DNA of 13,500 nt from Apostichopus japonicus (Eukaryota > Echinodermata > Holothuroidea > Aspidochirotida > Stichopodidae). The position numbers and the translations under genes are program-made. Positions 8,177-13,500 of the stretch are shown here, one piece after another (the first letter of the stretch is position 1; each line of letters opens with the position of its first letter). Under the pieces are notes generated by a model. The model did not search any database. It had not been told where the DNA came from and saw nothing but the letters and a program-made list of their open reading frames with translations. Location: NCBI RefSeq assembly GCF_037975245.1, contig NC_092575.1:16648810-16662309 (forward strand), in the 5' to 3' direction.

Positions 8177-8685
8177 GTTTGCAAACTTTTATTTTGGCAT
8201 TCAATGAAATGTTCGACTGAATCGTATTCAAATTTGTCTGTGAAGCTTATCGATCCGGTATATATCCCCAAAACTATATAATTTCATGTAAAATATCAAA
8301 ACTGGAACCCCACTATACAGAAGAATGATTAAGTTCCGTCAGGCGTTGTGCTTTAACTCCCGAGAATATTGCAAATTCTCGATTGGGTACTGGTGTTGGT
8401 GTCGGTGTTGTTGTTGGTGGTGGTGGTGGTGTCGGTGCGAAAGGGGGAATGAAGGTAGACGGTTCTGACAAGAGGCGAGTACATGTTCAAATGTTTTTTT
8501 TTTGTTGGCCAAATTGTTCAGAGTATTGTAACGTAGGCCACTTTTATACTCCTTCCATTACCTTCCTTTCACCAACAGAATCATTGTTCAGCATAGGGAC
8601 TACTTCAGTTTAATTGATGGAACCGATTCAAAAGCGTTCACTTGTTTTCCCCTTTTTTTATTTTTCTAAAAAGTTAAGCCTTTAG
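8177..8685 (+). other. Intron G-H of copy 1 with G/T-rich microsatellite
   Basis: It carries a GTTGGT/GGT-rich stretch at about 8385-8440, a T8 run near 8493, and ends in a T-rich tract before CCTTTAG. It was checked for an exon that would complete the EGF domain and none was found. The open frame over the GGT stretch gives only Gly/Val runs. Confidence 0.65.
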
Positions 8686-8943
8686 TTTCGCATTGTCCTG
8701 GTGATGTACATATGTACACGCAAGGACCAACGAAAGTCCCATGGCAGGAACCTACGGCAGTGAGTCGCATCTACGGAGTACGAACACCAGTTGCTTTGCC
8801 TTTCCGGAGTAGAACACATATCCCAGGTTCAATTTTCAATTTGGGTCTCACAACGGTTGTGTATATTTTCACGGATGACCTAGGGAACGAGGCAAAGTGT
8901 TCCTTTAATATCACTCTTTCTACAATAACGACGACAAATGAAG
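8686..8943 (+). CDS. Copy 1 exon H: HYR (hyalin repeat) domain
   Basis: The acceptor is CCTTTAG, picked because it keeps phase 1; the donor AATGAAG/GTGAGT is strong and also phase 1. The product carries the hallmark residues of a HYR domain: HCPGDVHMYTQGPTKVPWQEPTA at the start (CP and V.W..P), FNLGLTTVVYIFTD in the middle and DLGNEAKCSFNITL at the end, about 83 residues with two cysteines. HYR domains have an immunoglobulin-like fold and occur in extracellular adhesion proteins, notably echinoderm hyalin. A Thr/Ser-rich linker ends the exon. Only 284 bp separate it from the CUB exon of copy 2, and the joint is in frame. Confidence 0.92.
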
Positions 8944-9227
8944 GTGAGTTCACTATGTTTCAAATCTTGACAGCAGCAAGTTTGGACAGTAATGCTAATA
9001 GCACTCTCTATTAATGCAATGCTTCAAAGCACTCGTACTACTAGTGTGAATAGTTCCTAACCTCCATCTGATAGAAACGTGGTACATTTTAAGGGACGTC
9101 ACCCCAGAGAGAGCCTGAGACCTAAAACCATCAACTCATCCCCTCCCCATTACCACCTTGACCGCTACCAGCACCCACCTAACCCTCACCCTACATCTCT
9201 CGCTATGTTACTTCTTTTGACATTCAG
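8944..9227 (+). other. Short intron linking module copy 1 to copy 2
   Basis: It runs from GTGAGT to TTTTGACATTCAG, 284 bp. It shows no AATAAA, no promoter-like block and no start codon leading into the next exon. Splicing here would join the HYR domain to the next CUB domain in phase 1 (G plus CC, giving Ala before the first CUB Cys). The part from about 9140 onward matches 971-1060 and marks the edge of the duplication. Confidence 0.72.
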
Positions 9228-9412
9228 CCTGTGACGTCACGCGCTCATCTTCAACGGGGACATTTACATCGCCTGAATATCCAAATTTGTATCCATCCAA
9301 TCTTAACTGTACATGGCACTTACAAGCGGCAGAAGGAAAAGTCATCGAGTTGATGTTTGATGATGTGCAACTCGAAGCAGATATCAGCGGTCATTGCTAC
9401 GATGTAATCACG
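9228..9412 (+). CDS. Copy 2 exon A: N-terminal half of CUB domain
   Basis: Same borders, length (185 nt) and phases as copy 1. The conserved FTSPEYPNLYPSNLNCTW and GKVIEL stretches and the first three CUB cysteines are kept. About six residues differ from copy 1, mainly near the first Cys (DVTR versus DVTL) and around the third Cys (SGHCYDVIT versus GGQCYDTIT). The reading frame is intact, so this copy is probably functional. Confidence 0.9.
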
Positions 9413-9998
9413 GTAAATATATGAATTTAAGGTTAATAAATACGTTTGAAATACCTGATAGCTAACATATATAGATCGTCGATATTGTGTAAATTCATGT
9501 CAAGAGCTCTCAAGGATGAGCTTTCATCTTAAATGTGTGCGTTCGTTCCAGGCTACTCGACAATAAAGATGCATTTACGATTATGGAGGCCGATATTATC
9601 TGCCATTAAAACTAGTAAAAGTTTTAAGGCGACGTATACATTCCATAAAAAACAAAAACGATGCTACCAATATTACAGGAGCTCAAAGCGCATCGATAAT
9701 TGTTATACCCCGCAATCATAATTAAACCAATTAATTTAGGAAATATTTGTCTTCGAGTTCTCTTGATAGCGCAATATTGAGAGATTCATACATGGATCGA
9801 CTGTTTTGTAACAATAAAACCAAGGGAAGGTTTATGAAAATCTCTCAAAAACTATGTTCATTTTATTATCCAATCCCTGACGAGCGTATCGACTTTACGA
9901 GAGACCTTATTCAACTGATAACTCTTGTTTTGTTTCTATATCTCTGTCTTCCCGTCTATTTGTCTGTCCGTTCCAAATCTGGCACCGATTACCACTAG
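9413..9998 (+). other. Intron A-B of copy 2
   Basis: 586 bp, homologous along most of its length to 1246-1838 with small indels. No exon or element recognised. The open frames at 9533-9721 and 9747-9998 lie inside it and lack coding features. Confidence 0.7.
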
Positions 9999-10170
9999 AT
10001 CGCTGACCCGACGCCCGGGTCAGATTTCCACCCATCGACATTTTGCGATGACGGACCTGGCTGGCCAGCTTATCCGATTCGCTTTCTATCGACGACAAAC
10101 CAATTGACCATCCACATGCAAACGGATAACACAATTGAGGCAAAAGGTTTTAGTGCTCGGTACAGTCAAG
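9999..10170 (+). CDS. Copy 2 exon B: C-terminal half of CUB domain
   Basis: Acceptor ACCACTAG and donor CAAG/GTATGT, 172 nt as in copy 1. It keeps the fourth CUB Cys, but the usual Cys-Gly pair has become Cys-Asp (TFCDDGPGWP). The strand NQLTIHMQTD and closing GFSARYSQ are kept. Around nine of 57 residues differ from copy 1, grouped near the Cys and in the DNTIEAKGF segment. Only one unit of the 70-bp repeat seen after copy 1 is present here. Confidence 0.9.
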
Positions 10171-10517
10171 GTATGTATTATGGGACACCACATTGAGCCT
10201 ATCATGGAGCTATGTCATGTTATTTTTCACTCGTATTTGGATGAACCGCAATTTAGTAAAGAAATATATTTAATTGTAGAAGTTTTTGCATTCTCTTAAG
10301 TCTCAGATATTAAGTCTTTACGTAATTACGAGTAAGATTGCTTTTTCGTTACACATGGTTATACCTAAATTTTGTCAAGTTTATGCGGTAATTATTACCC
10401 ATCTTATTTAAGAGAGAAGACAGTCAATAAATTAAACTTATGCATGCGACCTCGTTCATCTGTAATAAAGTTGTTTATCAGACATACTTGAATAAAGTTT
10501 CTTCTTTTTCCTTACAG
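10171..10517 (+). other. Intron B-C of copy 2
   Basis: It shares its first 30 and last 150 or so bases with copy 1 but lacks the extra repeat units, and has about 130 bp (10330-10460) with no match in copy 1. It ends in TTTTTCCTTACAG. No exon recognised. Confidence 0.65.
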
Positions 10518-10760
10518 TGAAACCAAGAACGGAATACATCGCTGCCATTGGAACCGACATTGCTTCAATTGTCCGTTTCGACAGATTCAGCAAGAAAGGA
10601 ATTAAAAAACTTCGACTGCCAGGATCGATGCATCCATTCGCTTTGACCTTTGACCCGATCAGCGCTTATTTTTATTACACTGATGTACAAGTGAAGTTTA
10701 TTGCTCGAGTAAATATCAAAGGGGATACCCACGATATTCTAGTTGACGACCATATAGACA
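10518..10760 (+). CDS. Copy 2 exon C: first blades of YWTD beta-propeller
   Basis: Acceptor TTTCCTTACAG and an ideal donor GACA/GTGAGT, 243 nt, phase 1 at both ends, as in copy 1. It keeps RTEYIAAIGTDIAS and ALTFDPISAYFYYTD. The segment between (codons 10592-10639) reads KKGIKKLRLPGSMHPF, strongly basic, where copy 1 has TTRLPHLPLPRSTRPS; only five of these 16 residues are shared. In total about 21 of 81 residues differ, the highest rate of any exon here. Confidence 0.9.
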
Positions 10761-11373
10761 GTGAGTATTAGTAATTATTATATACGTAGAACGTCTCCTC
10801 ATTACACCTTAATTGCTTTGGAAAATCCTTGTCCTTGTCCTTTTCTTCCCCTTCTCCTCATTTACCTCTGTCTCCTTCTCCTTCTCCTCCTCCGTCTGCT
10901 TCTGCTTCTGCTTCTACTTCTGCTTCTGCTTTACCTTTCCCCTCTCCCTCTTCGTCTCTCTGTTCGTCTCCCTCTCCGTCTCCCTTCACCCGTCCCTCTC
11001 CCTCCACCTCCCACTCTCCCTCCACCCCTTCCAACCAACTCTCCCTCTCCTTCTCCTTCTCCCATGGTACCAAATGGCCTCAAAGAATTACCATACGCTT
11101 AGGAACACATACACAAGCACAAACTTGCACAACCAAATATTGTCGCATATTTGTGTCTTGTTGTTTTTGTGTTTCAACGAGACTGAATTCACAAGGGAAG
11201 GAATAGATCACTAAACAATCATCCTCTATCAATCAGGTATCATCGTTTGGATGTCTGGAGGACCTCTTGTTTATTCACTATTCATAGTATGTGTTAGCTA
11301 TTTCACTTTGTATAGGGTTATTATTACAATTTAAATCTTTCATTTAATACGTTCTTCCATTATTTCTACACAG
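10761..11373 (+). other. Intron C-D of copy 2 with expanded CT-rich tract
   Basis: The pyrimidine tract at about 10827-11064 contains CTTCTGCTTCTG and CTCCCTCTCC repeats and ends, like copy 1, in CCCATGGTACCAAA. All three plus-strand frames stay open over the tract because it has few purines; they give Ser/Pro/Leu/Phe runs and are not genes. The remainder matches copy 1 in patches, such as ATCATCGTTTGGATGTCTGG. Confidence 0.75.
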
Positions 11374-11542
11374 CTCCGTCAGGCATAGCAGTCGCGTATA
11401 TAACAGGATTGATGTATTGGGCTGATTCTAGTCGAAATGAGGTGTCCGTGTCAAGACTCGACGGCACATCTAGGAAGTACATCTCTCCACCAGACTCCGG
11501 GTGTGAAACCCCACGAGCGGTTGCATTAAGTTTGGATCATAG
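11374..11542 (+). CDS. Copy 2 exon D: YWTD propeller blade
   Basis: Acceptor TTTCTACACAG and donor CATAG/GTAGGC, 169 nt, phases 1 and 2. LMYWADSSRNEVSVSRLDGT is unchanged from copy 1. Four nucleotide differences from copy 1 give one replacement, Thr to Ala near the end. Its near identity contrasts with exon C only 600 bp upstream. Confidence 0.92.
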
Positions 11543-11830
11543 GTAGGCCATTTTCGCATACTTCATACCATGTAATGTTCGTAATATGTACATGCTTCGT
11601 TTAACTTGGAACGTTGAACAACAAATAAAATAAAAGTCGATGAAATCAAAGAAATAGCTTGGTAACATTGGAACTTTGCTCTCCCTTTCTGAACTTGAAG
11701 GTGGTGTCTATTACGCAGTAATTTTTTTCAGCAAATCTAAGACCACAATATTCTTTTGCGTTCCAATAGTTTTGAAGCTACTGGAAATTAAATTCGATTT
11801 TGTTTTCCTTTTCACCTCAACATGATATAG
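11543..11830 (+). other. Intron D-E of copy 2
   Basis: 288 bp, homologous to the edges of the copy 1 intron but without its 350-bp insert. It has a short stretch of its own near 11710-11760. The acceptor is ATGATATAG. Confidence 0.7.
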
Positions 11831-11946
11831 ATCAGTGTTCTGGAATTGTAGACAGAGTTTAAAGAGATCGAAAGCAGACGGATCAGAACTGGTTGTCCTT
11901 GTAGATGGATTAAACGATGTGAAGACGTTACAGATTGATCCTTATG
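11831..11946 (+). CDS. Copy 2 exon E: YWTD propeller blade
   Basis: Acceptor ATGATATAG and donor CTTATG/GTATGT, 116 nt, phases 2 and 1. The product SVFWNCRQSLKRSKADGS then ELVVLVDGLNDVKTLQID matches copy 1 except I to L and M to R. The ADG turn and FWNC in the YWTD position are kept. Confidence 0.88.
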
Positions 11947-12131
11947 GTATGTTGAGACAATGTCTTGTAAAGCCCTTGAATGTCCCTGATTGAAACTGAC
12001 TACGGAAAAAGTTATCTCCTTGCTTGGATCCACTCCATGCCTGAATGCCAATGGAATTAATGTTTTTTGGAGACATATGTCTTCCCAAACATAGTCGAAA
12101 TAATGCATGTACATTAATGAAGTTTTTAACC

Positions 12132-12133
<2 letters not shown>

Positions 12134-12184
<51 letters not shown>
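12134..12184. repeat. (TA)n microsatellite shared in position with copy 1
   Basis: Pure TA directly after ACCGG, in the same place as the 26-bp run at 4357-4382 in copy 1 but about twice as long. Confidence 0.95.
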
Positions 12185-12188
<4 letters not shown>

Positions 12189-12300
12189 CTTAGTATGATA
12201 AATGGCGATCTTACATTGACTTGTGATCTGTCTGTGTTTACTAACTGGACAGCAAAATAATAGCTATTACAACAATGATAGCATTGCCTTCTTTTTTTTC
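12189..12300 (+). repeat. Duplicate of an intron 3' end lacking its AG
   Basis: This matches 4498-4605 and 12730-12842: CTTAGTATGATAAATGGCGATC, TACTAACTGGA, ATGATAGCATTGCC and a pyrimidine run. Where CAG should follow the pyrimidines it passes into TCATATATTTA and then (TA)n, so it has no proper acceptor. Confidence 0.85.
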
Positions 12301-12305
12301 TCATA

Positions 12306-12309
<4 letters not shown>

Positions 12310-12394
<85 letters not shown>
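12310..12394. repeat. (TA)n microsatellite, 85 bp
   Basis: Pure alternating TA, placed where the duplicated intron end loses similarity. Tyr/Ile open frames across it are artefacts. Confidence 0.95.
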
Positions 12395-12397
<3 letters not shown>

Positions 12398-12729
12398 TTT
12401 TATATGGTAACATTTGGTGTAACAAGGCTTTGGATATGATTATTCCATATTGAACTTTCATTTGGTATGAGTGAAGAAGAGTCAAACACAAGTGTAGACA
12501 AAGAAAAAGGGGGGGGGGGATCACTAAATAATCACTAAAAAAGTTCATAGTATTTCTGTTATAATGAGATGATATATGAAGGTCAGGTGGACGTACCCTC
12601 CTCGTATTTTTTTTTTTCATTTGTAATGAGTAATGATAAGGCCCTTTTTTGTTGAGAAAATTCAATAATTGGTACATTTTGTCGGAAGGTCATTGATCCC
12701 TCATTCTGCACCCCGACTTAGGTGTGCAG

Positions 12730-12842
12730 CTTAGTATGATCAATGGCAATCTCACATTGACTAGTGATCTGTCTCTGTTTATTCACTGAAACACGAAATA
12801 ATAGTGATTTCAACAAAGCTACCATTGTCTTCTTTTTTACAG
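12730..12842 (+). repeat. Second duplicate of the intron 3' end, with working acceptor
   Basis: Same unit as 12189-12300, here followed by exon F. It keeps the AG (TTTTTTACAG), but the TACTAAC string has become TATTCAC. Similarity to copy 1 extends upstream to ATTGATCCCTCAT near 12690. Confidence 0.85.
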
Positions 12843-13115
12843 ATAATGTACTCTACTGGATAAATGCACTAGACGGAACTGCTGACCTAGAGAGGATAAA
12901 CCTGAATGGTTCGGACCGTCAAACAGTGTATAGTAACCCATTGTTTGCAGCTTTCCATGGTTTCACTATGGACAGGTTCGCCCTCTTCTGGTCAATCGAT
13001 GCAAGTATACACTATGTCGAAAGAGGTGGGAACATTATTAAAATTATCACTGTTGTCGACGATCCACCGGCTTTGGAAGGTCTGTTTTATTACAGGTCTG
13101 ATGAAGAAATTTCAG
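12843..13115 (+). CDS. Copy 2 exon F: last two YWTD propeller blades
   Basis: Acceptor TTCTTTTTTACAG and donor TTTCAG/GTATTA, 273 nt, phase 1 at both ends, two codons shorter than copy 1. The first half (NVLYWINALDGTADLERI, NLNGSDRQTVYSNP, FHGFTMDRFALFW) closely follows copy 1. After FALFWS the proteins part (12992-13066): IDASIHYVERGGNIIKIITV here against HPIEARLYYTARGGNTLYAL in copy 1, with only RGGN and a few other residues shared, before agreement returns at PALEGLFYY. This exon is the last coding sequence in the window; the EGF and HYR exons of this copy should lie further right. Confidence 0.88.
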
Positions 13116-13135
13116 GTATTACCACTAACCCTGAT

Positions 13136-13500
<365 letters not shown>

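Larger units (their letters stand above)
11947..12842 (+). other. Intron E-F of copy 2, twice the length of copy 1
   Basis: It begins like copy 1, with the shared TATGTTGAGACAATGTCTTG and CCGG before (TA)n. It then holds two versions of the intron's 3' end separated by a long (TA)n run and about 335 bp of other sequence, including a G10 run near 12510. The functional acceptor is the second, TCTTCTTTTTTACAG. Confidence 0.75.

Noticed and set aside
8383-8613. Gly/Val-rich open frame
   Set aside because: Translation of a GGT/GTT microsatellite inside an intron.
8944-9227. Possible gene boundary between the two module copies (two tandem genes)
   Set aside because: 284 bp with a strong donor and acceptor in matching phase, no poly(A) signal, promoter or signal-peptide exon seen; one gene is simpler, though not proven.
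10761-11214. Several overlapping 110-130 codon open frames in all plus frames
   Set aside because: They come from a purine-poor CT tract that cannot form stop codons; translations are low-complexity and copy 1 does not keep them.
12045-12677. Open frames with long Tyr-Ile runs on both strands
   Set aside because: They depend on (TA)n arrays inside an intron and have no domain.

Overview
The window looks like nuclear DNA of a marine invertebrate deuterostome, most likely an echinoderm (perhaps a sea cucumber). That placement is inference. It rests on spliced exons with GT/AG borders, AT-rich introns full of (TA)n, (TATC)n and CT tracts, a decayed non-LTR retrotransposon, and a mosaic extracellular protein containing a HYR (hyalin repeat) domain. 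No bacterial-style operon, RNA gene or CRISPR array was seen.

The main content is one plus-strand gene made of a repeated multi-domain module. Copy 1 has eight recognisable exons: CUB first half 1061-1245, CUB second half 1839-2010, four exons of a six-bladed YWTD (LDLR class B) beta-propeller (2512-2754, 3260-3428, 4054-4169, 4606-4884), an EGF-like exon 8096-8176 and a HYR exon 8686-8943. Every inner junction agrees in phase and the eight exons sum to 1503 nt, exactly 501 codons, beginning and ending in phase 1. Copy 2 starts 284 bp after the HYR exon and repeats the first six exons (9228-9412, 9999-10170, 10518-10760, 11374-11542, 11831-11946, 12843-13115). The window then ends inside a (TATC)n array, so the EGF and HYR exons of copy 2 would lie beyond it. 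The HYR exon of copy 1 can splice in frame to the CUB exon of copy 2. The simplest reading is one large secreted or membrane-anchored protein of the form (CUB-propeller-EGF-HYR)n rather than two genes. Neither the first exon (signal peptide) nor the last is visible.

The copies are very alike in some exons (exon D differs at 4 of 169 nt) but differ sharply, almost only at amino-acid-changing sites, in two short propeller segments. This suggests a conserved scaffold carrying diversified recognition surfaces.

Other regions: 1-970 holds a possible terminal exon of an upstream gene (144-205) and otherwise nothing recognised. 1974-2320 is a roughly 70-bp tandem repeat that copies the end of a CUB exon together with its 5' splice site. 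3551-3900 is an intron insertion found only in copy 1. 4885-8095 is a large intron with TA/GT microsatellites, a minus-strand reverse transcriptase relic (about 6423-7176) with a perfect 52-bp tandem repeat in its 3' flank, and a roughly 330-bp interspersed element (7181-7508). 12189-12300 and 12730-12842 duplicate the end of an intron around a long (TA)n array.
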